From Hymenobacter terricola (GTDB lineage: Bacteria; Bacteroidota; Bacteroidia; Cytophagales; Hymenobacteraceae): a stretch of DNA of 64,000 nt. Within the stretch, counting starts at the first letter, position 1; every line of letters begins with the position of its first letter. Shown here one piece after another: positions 1-11,279 of the stretch. The position numbers and the translations under genes are program-made. The notes under the pieces were generated by a model. The model saw only the letters and a list, made by a program, of their open reading frames with translations. It had not been told where the DNA came from and did no database searches. The stretch lies in contig NZ_JAGEMO020000007.1 of NCBI RefSeq assembly GCF_017921975.2, positions 310,001 through 374,000 on the forward strand, given 5' to 3'.

Positions 1-2
1 CG

Positions 3-1385
3 TCGAACACCAACGCCGTGCTGGCCGTGAACGCCGCCTACGTGCCGCTCTCGTTCCGCGACGCGGCCAGCAACCCGCTGTGGGTGCTGGGCGACGTGGC
101 CTCCGACGACGCCGTGAAAGGCAGCAACCCCGGCGACCAGGCCGATTTCGAGAACATCGACCAGTTCAACATCACGCCCACCAACGCGGCCGTGGAAGCC
201 ATGTGGAAGCGCTACTACGACGGAATATTCAAGTGCAACGTGGTGACCGACGGCCTGCCCGCCACCAACGCCGCCGTGAGCGCCGACGTGCGCCAGCAGG
301 TGCTGGGCCAGGCGCAGTTCCTGCGGGCGTACTACTACTTCCAGCTCACCACCATCTACGGCCGCATTCCGCTGCGCGTGAAGGTGGAAACCCCCGAGGA
401 GCTGCAAAGCCCGGCCCGCGACCAAACCGTCATCTACGCCCAGATTGAGGCCGACTGCCAGGCCGCCGCCACGGCGCTGCCCGCCACCTGGACCGGGGCC
501 GACATCGGCCGGGCCACCAAGGGCGCGGCCCTGGCGCTGCTGGCCAAAACGTATTTGTATGAGAAGAAATGGGCCCTGGCCGCCACCACGGCCCAGCAGG
601 TAACGGCGCTGGGCTACACCCTGCTGCCCGTGTTCGCCGATAATTTCCGGGCGGCCACCAAGAACAATGCGGAGGCCATTTTCTCGGTGCAGCACACCGC
701 GGGCCTCAGTCCGAACCAGGGCAATAACCTGAACCAGTGGTTTGCCCCGCGCCAGCAGAACGGCTACGGATTCTTTTACCCCACCCGCAGCCTGGTCAAT
801 AATTTCGAGCAAACCCCGGCCGGCGTGTACGACCCGCGCCTCGACTACTCGGTGGGCCGGCTCGGCCAGTCGTTTTTCGGCGTGCCCTTCGACACCACCT
901 GGACCACCACCGGCTACCTCTCCAAGAAGCACTTGCAGCCGCTCAGCGAGGTGCCGGCCAACACCAAGGGCGACGGCAACCTGAACTACCAGGCCATTCG
1001 CTACGCCGAGGTGCTGCTCATTGAGGCCGAGGCCAGCAACGAGGCCGGCAACCCCGCCGCCGCCCTCGTGGCCCTGAATAAAGTGCGCAAACGGGCCCGC
1101 GAAAGCTACCTCAACGACCGCACCCTGCCCGGCTTCGGCACGGTGCCGGTGGGCCTGCTGCCCGACATCACCACCACCGACCAGGGCCAGCTGCGCGACA
1201 ACATCCGCCGGGAGCGGCGCTCGGAACTGGCCCTGGAATTCCAGCGCTTCTTCGACGTCATCCGCTACGGCGAGCCCTACGCCCGCCTGGCGTTCAGCGA
1301 CCGGCCCAACTTCAACTACGCCCGCCACAAGTTTTTCCCGGTGCCGCAGAGCGAGCGCGACACCAACAAAAGCCTGGGCCTCTAG
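3..1385 (+). CDS. SusD/RagB-family outer-membrane glycan-binding lipoprotein (5' truncated by window edge)
   Basis: The reading frame is open from the window edge, so signal peptide and lipobox lie outside; about 460 residues are visible of a family usually near 500. The early helical part contains a FLRAYYYFQLTTIYG segment and the C-terminal part has RRERRSELALEFQRFFDVIRYG-like sequence (seen here as RRERRSELALEFQ then RFFDVIRYG), both hallmarks of SusD/RagB proteins. Such lipoproteins cap a SusC-type porin at the outer membrane and bind oligosaccharides. The next genes on the same strand (LamG lipoprotein, GH130, sugar symporter) fit a polysaccharide utilization locus. A susC partner would be expected just upstream, outside the window. 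Confidence 0.93.
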   Translation, partial: SNTNAVLAVNAAYVPLSFRDAASNPLWVLGDVASDDAVKGSNPGDQADFENIDQFNITPTNAAVEAMWKRYYDGIFKCNVVTDGLPATNAAVSADVRQQVLGQAQFLRAYYYFQLTTIYGRIPLRVKVETPEELQSPARDQTVIYAQIEADCQAAATALPATWTGADIGRATKGAALALLAKTYLYEKKWALAATTAQQVTALGYTLLPVFADNFRAATKNNAEAIFSVQHTAGLSPNQGNNLNQWFAPRQQNGYGFFYPTRSLVNNFEQTPAGVYDPRLDYSVGRLGQSFFGVPFDTTWTTTGYLSKKHLQPLSEVPANTKGDGNLNYQAIRYAEVLLIEAEASNEAGNPAAALVALNKVRKRARESYLNDRTLPGFGTVPVGLLPDITTTDQGQLRDNIRRERRSELALEFQRFFDVIRYGEPYARLAFSDRPNFNYARHKFFPVPQSERDTNKSLGL

Positions 1386-1444
1386 CCGCGCTTCCCGCCA
1401 ACTTTTTCCCACTTTTTAATTCCCACAATTTTCTCAACCTCCCC

Positions 1445-2542
1445 ATGAAAAACGCTAAGGTTTACCTCTTCATCCTGGCCTTGCTGATGTTCGGCGCCGC
1501 GTCGGTGATATCATCCTGTTCGAAGTCCAACGATTCGACGCCCGCTCCCACCGCCGATAAAGCCAAGCTCTCGGCCCTGATTGACTCGGTGAACACCGTG
1601 TACACGGCCGCCGTGGAAGGCACCAAGCCCGGCACCTACGCCGCGGGCTCGAAAGCCATCCTGAAAACCTCCATCGACCTGGCTACCACGACCAAGAATG
1701 ACGGCGCGGCCACCCAGGCCACCGTCAACACCTCCGAATCCAGCCTGCGCCGCGCGGCCAAAACGTTCCAGAACAGCCTCATTCAGGAAGTATCGGCGGC
1801 TAACCTGGTGGCCCAGTGGAAATTTGCCGGCAATGCCAACGACGCCACGGCCAACGCCAACAACGGCGTGCTGAAGACCGGCCCGGCCGGCGCGGCCCCC
1901 ACTTTCCCCGCGGCCCCGGCCGATGGCACGGTGCTGCCCATCGCGGTAGCCGACCGCTTTGGCCGGGCCAACCAGGCGTATGAGTTCAACGGCGGCGCCT
2001 ACATCGAAGTCCCCTACCGTCTGGCCCTGAACCCGCAGGCCATCACCATCAGCGCCTGGGTGAAGCCCTTCGATTCGAACCCGGACAACTACATCGTGTC
2101 GCTGAACCGGTGGACGGGCTACAAATTCCAGCTGCAAGGCGACCGCAAGCCCTTCCTGACCGTGACCACCACCAACACCACCAACCCCATTTCGGACCGT
2201 GACGCGGCTTCGGGCATCGTGGCCGTCAATGTGTGGTCGCACGTCGTTTCCTCCTATGTCGACGGCACCATGAAGTTCTACATCAACGGCGCGCTGGTGA
2301 AAACCTGGACCGACGTTACGGGCACCATCCGGGCCGTGGGCCAGCAAGTGCCCCTGTGCATTGGCCAGCAGCTGCCGAAGAACATCTACAACAGCGCCCC
2401 CACCGCCGGCCAGGCCGCCGACTACTTCCAGTACTACAGCCCGGCTTACTTTAAGGGCCAGATGGATGACATCCGCATCTACAACCGCGCCCTGTCCGAT
2501 GCCGAGGTGCAGTCCATCTTCACCATCGAAAACACGCTGTAG
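1445..2542 (+). CDS. LamG-domain lipoprotein
   Basis: The 365-residue product starts with a lipoprotein signal ending in ISSC (Cys25). Residues about 35-115 form a helical segment with an xGTYxxGSKAxLKxxID pattern resembling FIVAR-like modules. Residues about 120-362 form a concanavalin-A-like LamG fold: LVAQWKFAGNANDAT near the start, ITISAWVKPFDSNPDNYIV in the middle, and GQMDDIRIYNRALSDAEVQ at the end, all typical of the LamG/Pfam13385 type. It lies 59 bp behind the SusD-like gene and is likely co-transcribed. I infer a surface glycan-binding lipoprotein of the utilization locus; the ligand cannot be told from sequence. Confidence 0.85.
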   Translation: MKNAKVYLFILALLMFGAASVISSCSKSNDSTPAPTADKAKLSALIDSVNTVYTAAVEGTKPGTYAAGSKAILKTSIDLATTTKNDGAATQATVNTSESSLRRAAKTFQNSLIQEVSAANLVAQWKFAGNANDATANANNGVLKTGPAGAAPTFPAAPADGTVLPIAVADRFGRANQAYEFNGGAYIEVPYRLALNPQAITISAWVKPFDSNPDNYIVSLNRWTGYKFQLQGDRKPFLTVTTTNTTNPISDRDAASGIVAVNVWSHVVSSYVDGTMKFYINGALVKTWTDVTGTIRAVGQQVPLCIGQQLPKNIYNSAPTAGQAADYFQYYSPAYFKGQMDDIRIYNRALSDAEVQSIFTIENTL

Positions 2543-2572
2543 CGCTACGTCTGGATTAAGCAAAATGTAATG

Positions 2573-2670
2573 AGAACGTCATGCTGAGCTTGCCGAAGCA
2601 TCTCTACCGGGGAAGTAATCAGATTTACTATTGCGGTAGAGATGCTTCGGCAAGCTCAGCATGACGTTCT
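2573..2670. repeat. Palindromic intergenic element, GTCATGCTGAGC family, copy 1
   Basis: Two perfect 37-bp inverted arms at 2573-2609 and 2634-2670 enclose a 24-nt loop. The arm carries the core GTCATGCTGAGCTTGCCGAA, shared with copies near 3989, 36176 and, more diverged, 62188. It lies between the LamG and GH130 lipoprotein genes and could act as a terminator or RNA-stabilising hairpin, but it is repeated too precisely to be only a terminator. Confidence 0.9.
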
Positions 2671-2766
2671 TACAGCCGTCCATATCCTCAAAAACCCTCC
2701 CGTCTCCCACTGTTCTGACCCTGGAATGGTGGGGGATTTTTTTAGGCCCTTATTCTTCGTAATCGC

Positions 2767-3966
2767 ATGATTCGCCCCGACCTTTCCGCTCCCCGCCTGG
2801 CCGGCAGCGCCGCTACGCTGGCCCTGGCCCTGCTGCTGGGCTGCAACGGCACCGACCGCTCCACCCCCGACGCCACCCCGCCCGGCCCCGATAGCTGGCA
2901 GCTGGTGAACTTCGTGAAAGCCGACAGCCTCAACCCCATCATGGGGCCGAGCCCGGTGGGCGTGTTTCAGGACCCCATCCTCAGCCGGCCCATTCATTGG
3001 GAAGAAAAAGACGTCTTCAACCCCGCCGTGGTGGTGAAGGACGGCAAAATCTACATGCTGTACCGGGCCGAAAACCTGGTGACGCCTACCGTGGGCAAAA
3101 CCTCCCGCATCGGCCTGGCCAGCAGCACCGACGGCGTGCACTTCACCCGCATGGCCACGCCCGTGCTTCACCCCGACAACGACGCCCAGAAACGCTGGGA
3201 ATGGCCCGGCGGCACCGAGGACCCCCGCGTGGTGGAGGACGACCAGCACACCTACTACATGACCTACACCGCCTACGACGGCAACAAGGCCCGCCTGCAC
3301 ATCGCCACCAGCCCCGACCTGCTGCACTGGACCAAATACGGCAACGTGTTCGCCCAGTTCAGCGGCGGCAGCTACGTGGATAAGTGGACCAAATCGGGCT
3401 CCATCGTGTCGCGCTACGAGACCGACGGCCGCATTATCGCCACCAAAATCAACGGCAAATACTGGATGTACTGGGGCGACGCCCAAATCTGGCTGGCCTC
3501 GTCCGATGACCTCATTCACTGGACGCCCATCGAAATGGCCCCCGGCGAAAAGCCGCCCGTGCCCCTGCGCGCCCAGGCCCTCACCATGCCCAATCTGAAG
3601 ATTGTGCTGCCCACCCGCGAAGGCAAGTTCGACAGCGACCTGGTGGAATCCGGCCCGCCGGCCATGATTACCGACCAGGGCATCCGCCTGATTTATAACA
3701 GCCGCAACGAGCCGTCCTTCGGCGACCCGGCCCTGCCGGTGGGCACCTACTCCGCCGCCCAGGCTTTGTTCGACAAAAACGACCCCAGCAAACTGCTCAA
3801 ACGCATGGACACCTACTTCATGCGCCCCGAGAAAGCCTACGAAACCACCGGCCAGGTCAATCAGGTGGTGTTTCTGGAAGGCCTCGCCCGCTTCAACTCG
3901 AAGTGGTTCCTATACTACGGCACGGCTGATTCCAAGATTGCCGTGGCCAAGCGGCCGGTGGAGTAA
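2767..3966 (+). CDS. Glycoside hydrolase family 130-type lipoprotein (beta-mannoside phosphorylase/hydrolase-like)
   Basis: The 399-residue product has a lipoprotein signal with lipobox LLLGC (Cys26). The rest looks like a five-bladed beta-propeller of the GH130 type: KDVFNPAVVVKDGKIYMLYRAE, then a TEDPRVV segment, TYYMTYTAYDG, HIATSPDLLHWTKYG, KYWMYWGD, and a terminal FLEGLARFNSKWFLYYGTAD. In GH130 proteins these are the blade edges carrying the acidic and phosphate-contacting residues. Known members phosphorolyse or hydrolyse beta-1,2- or beta-1,4-mannosides. With the SusD-like gene upstream and a sugar symporter downstream, breakdown of a mannose-containing glycan at the cell surface or in the periplasm is a reasonable inference; exact linkage is not. 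Confidence 0.83.
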   Translation: MIRPDLSAPRLAGSAATLALALLLGCNGTDRSTPDATPPGPDSWQLVNFVKADSLNPIMGPSPVGVFQDPILSRPIHWEEKDVFNPAVVVKDGKIYMLYRAENLVTPTVGKTSRIGLASSTDGVHFTRMATPVLHPDNDAQKRWEWPGGTEDPRVVEDDQHTYYMTYTAYDGNKARLHIATSPDLLHWTKYGNVFAQFSGGSYVDKWTKSGSIVSRYETDGRIIATKINGKYWMYWGDAQIWLASSDDLIHWTPIEMAPGEKPPVPLRAQALTMPNLKIVLPTREGKFDSDLVESGPPAMITDQGIRLIYNSRNEPSFGDPALPVGTYSAAQALFDKNDPSKLLKRMDTYFMRPEKAYETTGQVNQVVFLEGLARFNSKWFLYYGTADSKIAVAKRPVE

Positions 3967-3988
3967 TTTGGAGCACTCGCACGATAAA

Positions 3989-4133
3989 AACCGTCAGGCG
4001 GCAGAACGTCATGCTGAGCTTGTCGAAGCATCTCGCGTGGGAGAGTAATCAATGCCGTTTTCACGATTGAGTTACTCCCCCACGCGAGATGCCTCGGCTG
4101 CGCTCGGCATGAAGGCCTTGCGCCTGACGTTCT
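3989..4133. repeat. Palindromic intergenic element, GTCATGCTGAGC family, copy 2
   Basis: A composite inverted repeat: outer arms CCGTCAGGCG / CGCCTGACG and inner arms GCATCTCGCGTGGGAGAGTAA / TTACTCCCCCACGCGAGATGC-like. It carries the core AACGTCATGCTGAGCTTGTC. It ends in a T-rich run and separates the GH130 gene from the symporter gene. Confidence 0.82.
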
Positions 4134-4181
4134 TTTTTCTACCTTTCCATTCTCTCCCTCCTCCCCCCCCCAATCTCCCTC

Positions 4182-5450
4182 ATGCAAAGCACCGCGGCCA
4201 TCAGCACCCCTGCCAAAGTCCCGTTCACCGAGAAGAAATACATCCCGACGCTCATCTTTGTCTCGTCGCTGTTCATGCTCTGGGCCATTGCCATCACCAT
4301 GGGCGACGTGCTGAACAAGCACTTCCAGAACGTGCTCAGCGTGAGCAAGGCGCAGTCGGGGCTGGTGCAGTTTTCCATCTTCGGGGCGTATGCCGTGATG
4401 GGCATTCCGGCGGGCCTGTTCATGAAGCGCTTTGGCTACAAGCGCGGCGTGCAGCTGGGCCTGGGGCTGTATGCGCTGGGGGCTTTCCTGTTTGTGCCGG
4501 CGGCCAATGCCGGCTCGTTCACCTTCTTCCGGGGCGCGCTGTTCATTCTGGCCTGCGGACTGGCCACGCTGGAGGCGGTGGCGCACCCCTTCATGGCCGC
4601 CCTCGGACCGGAAAAAACCAGCGACCAGCGCCTGAACTTCGCCCAGTCGTTCAACGGCCTGGGCGCGGTGGTGGGGCCGCTGCTGGGCAGCTACTTCATC
4701 CTAAGCGGCGCCCGCTCGCACGTCGCCGGCGATTTAACTTCGGTAAAAAGCCTGTACCTGGCCATTGGCAGCGTCATTCTGGTAATTGCCGTGGCTTTTT
4801 CCTTCGTGAAAGTACCGCCCTTGCAGGACGCCCACGCCGCCCTTCCTGCCGAAACCGAAGCCGGCTTCTACTCCGGCACGGCCGAGGAAGTCCCGCAGGC
4901 CAAGGGCTTGTTTCAGCACAGCCACTTCAAATGGGCCTGGCTGGCGCAGTTCCTCAACGTGGCGGCGCAGGGCGGCACCTGGGCCTTTTTCATCAACTAC
5001 GGGGTCGAGAAAATGCACTTCACCGACAAGGTGGCGGCCGGCTATTTCTCCCTGTTTATGGTCCTGATGATGAGCGGACGCTTCGTGGGCACCTTCCTCA
5101 TGCGCTACATCGCCCCCAACAAGCTGCTGGCCGCCTTCGCCCTGGCCAACGTGGGCATGTGCCTCCTCGTGGCCCAAAGTTGGGGCTGGCCGTCGTTCAT
5201 CGCCCTGCTGCTGATTAATTTCTTCTTCAGCATCATGTTTCCCACCATTTTTTCACTCGGCATCAAGGAGCTGGGCCCGCAAACCCAGCAGGCCTCGTCC
5301 ATCCTGGTGATGGCCGTGGCCGGCGGCGCGGTGTTCCCCTACCTCATGGGCAAAATCGCCAACCACGACATCGGGGCCGCGTATTATCTGCCCATCATCT
5401 GCTACGCGTTCATCGCCTTGTTTGGGGCGCGGCTGTACCGGGTGCGGTAG
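4182..5450 (+). CDS. FucP-type MFS sugar:proton symporter
   Basis: A 422-residue integral membrane protein with about twelve hydrophobic segments. The first segment (IPTLIFVSSLFMLWAIAIT), followed by a MGDVLNKHFQ segment and then GIPAGLFMKRFGYKRGVQLG, matches the L-fucose/glucose-galactose permease branch of the major facilitator superfamily, with the conserved charged MKRFGYKRG loop between helices 2 and 3. It should import a monosaccharide with protons across the inner membrane. It closes the glycan-use locus, so the substrate is probably a sugar released by the upstream GH130 enzyme. Annotation as fucose permease specifically would be over-reach. Confidence 0.9.
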   Translation: MQSTAAISTPAKVPFTEKKYIPTLIFVSSLFMLWAIAITMGDVLNKHFQNVLSVSKAQSGLVQFSIFGAYAVMGIPAGLFMKRFGYKRGVQLGLGLYALGAFLFVPAANAGSFTFFRGALFILACGLATLEAVAHPFMAALGPEKTSDQRLNFAQSFNGLGAVVGPLLGSYFILSGARSHVAGDLTSVKSLYLAIGSVILVIAVAFSFVKVPPLQDAHAALPAETEAGFYSGTAEEVPQAKGLFQHSHFKWAWLAQFLNVAAQGGTWAFFINYGVEKMHFTDKVAAGYFSLFMVLMMSGRFVGTFLMRYIAPNKLLAAFALANVGMCLLVAQSWGWPSFIALLLINFFFSIMFPTIFSLGIKELGPQTQQASSILVMAVAGGAVFPYLMGKIANHDIGAAYYLPIICYAFIALFGARLYRVR

Positions 5451-5458
5451 GGAGCCGG

Positions 5459-6064
5459 CTACAAACCGTCAAACACGTCGGTCCATTCCACCGCCAGGCC
5501 GGGCAGCACCGCCGAGGGCATGGGCCCCGGCGCGGCATACTCGCCGGCCAGCTCGTAGCGCTCGTTTTCGAGTACGTAGGCCAGCACCGTTTTTTCGCCT
5601 GGAAACAACACCCAGTACTCGCACACGCCGCTTTCCTGGTACAGGTCGAACTTAATTTTCGTGTCGCGGCCCACGTTGCCGGGCGACACGATTTCGATTA
5701 TCCAATCGGGCGCACCCAGGCAGCCGCGCTGGTCAATCTTGCCCGCATCGCACACCACGCAGATATCCGGCTGCACCACAGTCTGAATCTGGGCGTCGCT
5801 GTTGGGTGTGCCGCGGGTGGGGCGCACGTCAAATGGGGCGTGGAACATCTCGTACGGGCTCGTGCGCAGGAAGGTCAGAATGGCGTATTCCAGCCGCTGC
5901 GACAATTTCTGATGCTGCGTACTTGGCCCGGTCATCGGCCGCATCAGCTTGCCTTTGATTAGCTCAACAAACTCATCAAACTTCCAGGCCACGTAATCGG
6001 CGTAGGTGTAGGTCTTCGTGAAATCGAGTTGCGACAGGGAGGTAATGGGAGGCATGACGGCCAA
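5459..6064 (-). CDS. Uma2 family (DUF820) putative PD-(D/E)xK nuclease
   Basis: The 201-residue product has the family's typical order: an N-terminal YTYADYVAWKFDEFVELIKG segment, then QPDICVVCD, PDWIIEIVSPGNVGRDTKIKFDLY and GVCEYWVLFP. The D, E-x-V-S-P and K positions fit the PD-(D/E)xK catalytic core predicted for Uma2 proteins, which are common in cyanobacteria and Bacteroidota and have no settled role. It stands alone, ending 8 bp from the convergent symporter gene. Two adjacent start codons are possible (6064 or 6055). Confidence 0.85.
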   Translation of the reverse strand: MAVMPPITSLSQLDFTKTYTYADYVAWKFDEFVELIKGKLMRPMTGPSTQHQKLSQRLEYAILTFLRTSPYEMFHAPFDVRPTRGTPNSDAQIQTVVQPDICVVCDAGKIDQRGCLGAPDWIIEIVSPGNVGRDTKIKFDLYQESGVCEYWVLFPGEKTVLAYVLENERYELAGEYAAPGPMPSAVLPGLAVEWTDVFDGL

Positions 6065-6105
6065 GAAGTTGGGTTAAAGCAAAGAGTACGAGCCCCGGAC
6101 GGGCA

Positions 6106-7329
6106 TCAAGCGTTGGCGGCCTCGGCCACGTAGTCCGCCAGGTACCGGTAGCGCTCCGTGAGCTCGCCGTGGCTGGCGATGGTGGCGCGGGCCACGACGT
6201 CGTCCGCATCGCGGCCCAGCAGGTGGGGAAACACGTTGTCCAGCAGCTGGCGGCCGAAGTCGCGGCTGGCGTTGCGGGGCAGCTCGCAGGGCAGGTTGTC
6301 CACGGCCATCACCGTGATATTATCGGGTCGGGAATAGGGCGGCTCCAATTCCTCGGTGCGGGGGCTGAAGTCGTAGGCGGGGTCGGCAATGGTGCTGGCC
6401 CGGCGCGTGACCGGTACCGAGCCATTGATGTCGCACGTCACGTCGGCAATGGTGTTGATGTGGAAATCGGGCCGGTGCAGGTCGGCCAGCTCAAACAGCT
6501 TGGGGGCCGCCGGGTGCCAGTAGGCGCAGGCAATGAGCAGGTCCGTGACGGGCAGAAACAGGCCGAACGTGGACTCGTATTCCTCGGGGTGCTGATGGAA
6601 GTTCTGGGTGTCCCACACGCGGCCGTCGCGGCGGCGGTTGTAGTCCGAGCTCAGCAGCTGGGTGTACACCGGCTCGTTGAAATCGAGGTACAGGTAGTCG
6701 TACACGCTCACCCGCCGAATGCCCATGCGGTCGAGCACTTCCAGCGCGCCCTGCGCCACGCGCCCCGAGCCGGTGACGGCCATCTTGATGGCCGGCAGCT
6801 TGCGCACCTTGAAAAACTCCTCCTGCATGTCGTCCATGTCGAGGCACTCGTGGGCCGGCTTGAGGGCAAACAGGCCGTGCTTGCGGCCGTAGGTGAGCAG
6901 GCCATTATAGGCCCCCACAATGCCGGCGTAGCGCCCAAAAGCCACGATGCGCTCGCTGCGCGCATTGGTCAGCAGCTCGTAATCGATGAGGGTAATGTGC
7001 TTCTTCAGCACCTCGCGCAGCAGGTTGCGGTTGGCGGGCTGCATCTTCACGGTGTGCGAAAAGAAGACGTAGGTTTTGTTGGGAATGAGCTGGTCGAGGG
7101 GCACTTCCTTCACGCCCAGCAGCACGTCGCAAGCACTCACATCGTCGCGCACCTCAATGCCGAGGTCGCGGTACTCCTGGTCGGTGTAGCTGCGCACGGC
7201 GCTGCTTTGCACCACCACGCGCAGGCCGGGGAAGGTGGCCTGGGCTTCAATACATTTCTTGGGGGTGAGGGGGACGCGCTTGTCAGGCGGGGTTTTGCCT
7301 TCGCGAATAAGGCCGATGGTAAAGGGCAT
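6106..7329 (-). CDS. Alanine dehydrogenase / transhydrogenase-like NAD(P)-dependent oxidoreductase
   Basis: The 407-residue product begins [20 protein letters not shown], the N-terminal signature of the alanine dehydrogenase/PNT and lysine-forming saccharopine dehydrogenase fold. A Rossmann stretch [19 protein letters not shown] carries the dinucleotide-binding glycines. [11 protein letters not shown] and the C-terminal [16 protein letters not shown] fit the same superfamily in Bacteroidota. The frame is open for 117 codons further upstream, but this start matches the family start and sits 21 nt below a TAGCTTTG promoter match at 7357-7364. Substrate is uncertain: an amino-acid dehydrogenase role is most likely. 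Confidence 0.82.
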   Translation of the reverse strand: MPFTIGLIREGKTPPDKRVPLTPKKCIEAQATFPGLRVVVQSSAVRSYTDQEYRDLGIEVRDDVSACDVLLGVKEVPLDQLIPNKTYVFFSHTVKMQPANRNLLREVLKKHITLIDYELLTNARSERIVAFGRYAGIVGAYNGLLTYGRKHGLFALKPAHECLDMDDMQEEFFKVRKLPAIKMAVTGSGRVAQGALEVLDRMGIRRVSVYDYLYLDFNEPVYTQLLSSDYNRRRDGRVWDTQNFHQHPEEYESTFGLFLPVTDLLIACAYWHPAAPKLFELADLHRPDFHINTIADVTCDINGSVPVTRRASTIADPAYDFSPRTEELEPPYSRPDNITVMAVDNLPCELPRNASRDFGRQLLDNVFPHLLGRDADDVVARATIASHGELTERYRYLADYVAEAANA

Positions 7330-7356
7330 GGGCGGGGGTGGGATGGTTGGGAGCCG

Positions 7357-7364
7357 CAAAGCTA
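7357..7364 (-). promoter_or_regulatory. TAnnTTTG promoter element for the 6106-7329 dehydrogenase
   Basis: The minus strand reads TAGCTTTG, a perfect match to the Bacteroidota -7 element, with the start codon about 27 nt downstream. The neighbouring gcvP has its own match on the other strand. Confidence 0.6.
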
Positions 7365-7368
7365 GAAT

Positions 7369-7427
7369 TTTTGGGGTTGGCCACTGCCGGCCGGCTACCC
7401 CGCGCCCGGCAGTGGCCAACCCCAAAA
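7369..7427. repeat. Perfect 22-bp inverted repeat between divergent promoters
   Basis: Arms at 7369-7390 and 7406-7427 are perfectly complementary (core GGTTGGCCACTGCCGG) around a 15-nt loop. It lies just upstream of the dehydrogenase promoter and next to the 21-bp tandem array, so it is not in an obvious terminator position. Confidence 0.85.
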
Positions 7428-7480
7428 GCCGCGTCCCGTCACCAAAATCACCGAAAAGCGCAACTTTAGTCACAAAAATT

Positions 7481-7648
7481 GCTATTACTGAACTTACTCG
7501 CGCTGTTGCGGACCCTATGAGTGCTGTTAAAGAGCCTACCAGAACTATTGCGGGGCCTATTAGTGCTGAGGACAAGCTTACGATTGCTGTAGCGGGACTT
7601 ACGGGCACAGCTGCCGGTCCTACGGGGCTTCGGAGCCGGCCAACGGGC
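7481..7648. repeat. Degenerate 21-bp tandem repeat array (8 units, 42-bp super-period)
   Basis: Eight consecutive 21-bp units with no gaps follow a pattern gct-gtt-gcg-gNN-cct-acg-NNN; the first two 42-bp pairs resemble each other more than single units do. Read on the plus strand it gives heptads of the type A-V-A-x-P-T-x. Both strands are stop-free across it. It fills the gap between the divergent dehydrogenase and gcvP genes. Confidence 0.8.
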
Positions 7649-7692
7649 CCCATTTGCCGGGCCGCTGGCGCCGTCGGCAATCCTTTCAGCCC

Positions 7693-7700
7693 TACCTTTG
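7693..7700 (+). promoter_or_regulatory. TAnnTTTG promoter element for gcvP
   Basis: TACCTTTG matches the Bacteroidota -7 consensus perfectly and lies 45 nt upstream of the gcvP start codon. Confidence 0.55.
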
Positions 7701-7744
7701 TTATCCCGGAACTCAGCCCCCTCCCCCATCTTTTTTTTGTGTTT

Positions 7745-10663
<2,919 letters not shown>

Positions 10664-10667
10664 GGAG

Positions 10668-10733
10668 TTGATAATTAACAGGTAAAAAGCCCGTCTGACG
10701 ATTCAGGCGGGCTTTTTACCTGTTAATTATCAA
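10668..10733. terminator. Bidirectional terminator with perfect 26-bp stem
   Basis: Arms 10668-10693 and 10708-10733 are perfectly complementary around a 14-nt loop, with A- and T-tracts on both sides (AAAAAGCCCG / CGGGCTTTTT core). It separates convergent gcvP and the small lipoprotein gene. Its outer part (TTGATAATTAACAGG) resembles the TTAACTG-type inverted repeats elsewhere in the window. Confidence 0.88.
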
Positions 10734-10741
10734 CTTTTAAC

Positions 10742-11050
10742 TCATTTATTGCCTCGCTCGCCGAAGCAGCGGCGGTCCATGTAGCCAACAACAGTCTTGC
10801 CGTCCTTGTCGAGCCGCACACGCACGAAATACGCGTTGATGGTATCCGTGACCTGCACTTCGTTGCTGGCGGTGGTTTGCGACAGCACCGCGGAAGTTTT
10901 TTTCATGCCGTCGTACACGGGGCAATCCACGATGGTGTTGTGCGGGACGGGCGCCCGGTTGGCGGGAGTTTTGGTTAGCTCGTCGCGGGCGGACGAGCAG
11001 GCAGCCAGCAGGCCCATTGCAAGCAAAACCAATAGGCCAGTACTTTTCAT
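10742..11050 (-). CDS. Small hypothetical lipoprotein
   Basis: About 102 residues, starting MKSTGLLVLLAMGLLAAC with a clear lipobox (Cys18). The mature part contains TIVDCPVYDGMKKTSAVL and ends with VGYMDRRCFGERGNK; an SH3-like fold is possible from the spacing of aromatic and hydrophobic residues, but I do not recognise a family. An in-frame ATG three codons earlier is also possible. It is convergent with gcvP and divergent from the next lipoprotein. Confidence 0.72.
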   Translation of the reverse strand: MKSTGLLVLLAMGLLAACSSARDELTKTPANRAPVPHNTIVDCPVYDGMKKTSAVLSQTTASNEVQVTDTINAYFVRVRLDKDGKTVVGYMDRRCFGERGNK

Positions 11051-11279
11051 TGACAACATCAGAAATATAGAATGGGAATTCGGGGGTAAGGTAGGACAAA
11101 ATCTGGTTATGTCAATATCTCACGGCCGTTCTAAGCTAGAAGTAAACGTGATTTCCTGGCACCTAAAGTTGAACGTCACGCCCGGATTCTTCGTTAATAT
11201 GACAGCCCACAAAACTGCTCCGTTCCACCCGAAAACCGGCGTTTTAGGCCTTCTTTACTTCTAACCCCTATTCGTGTTT

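Noticed and set aside
7235-7744. N-terminal extension of glycine dehydrogenase through the 21-bp array
   Set aside because: The family starts at [11 protein letters not shown]; the extension crosses a promoter match and the repeat array, and overlaps the divergent gene.
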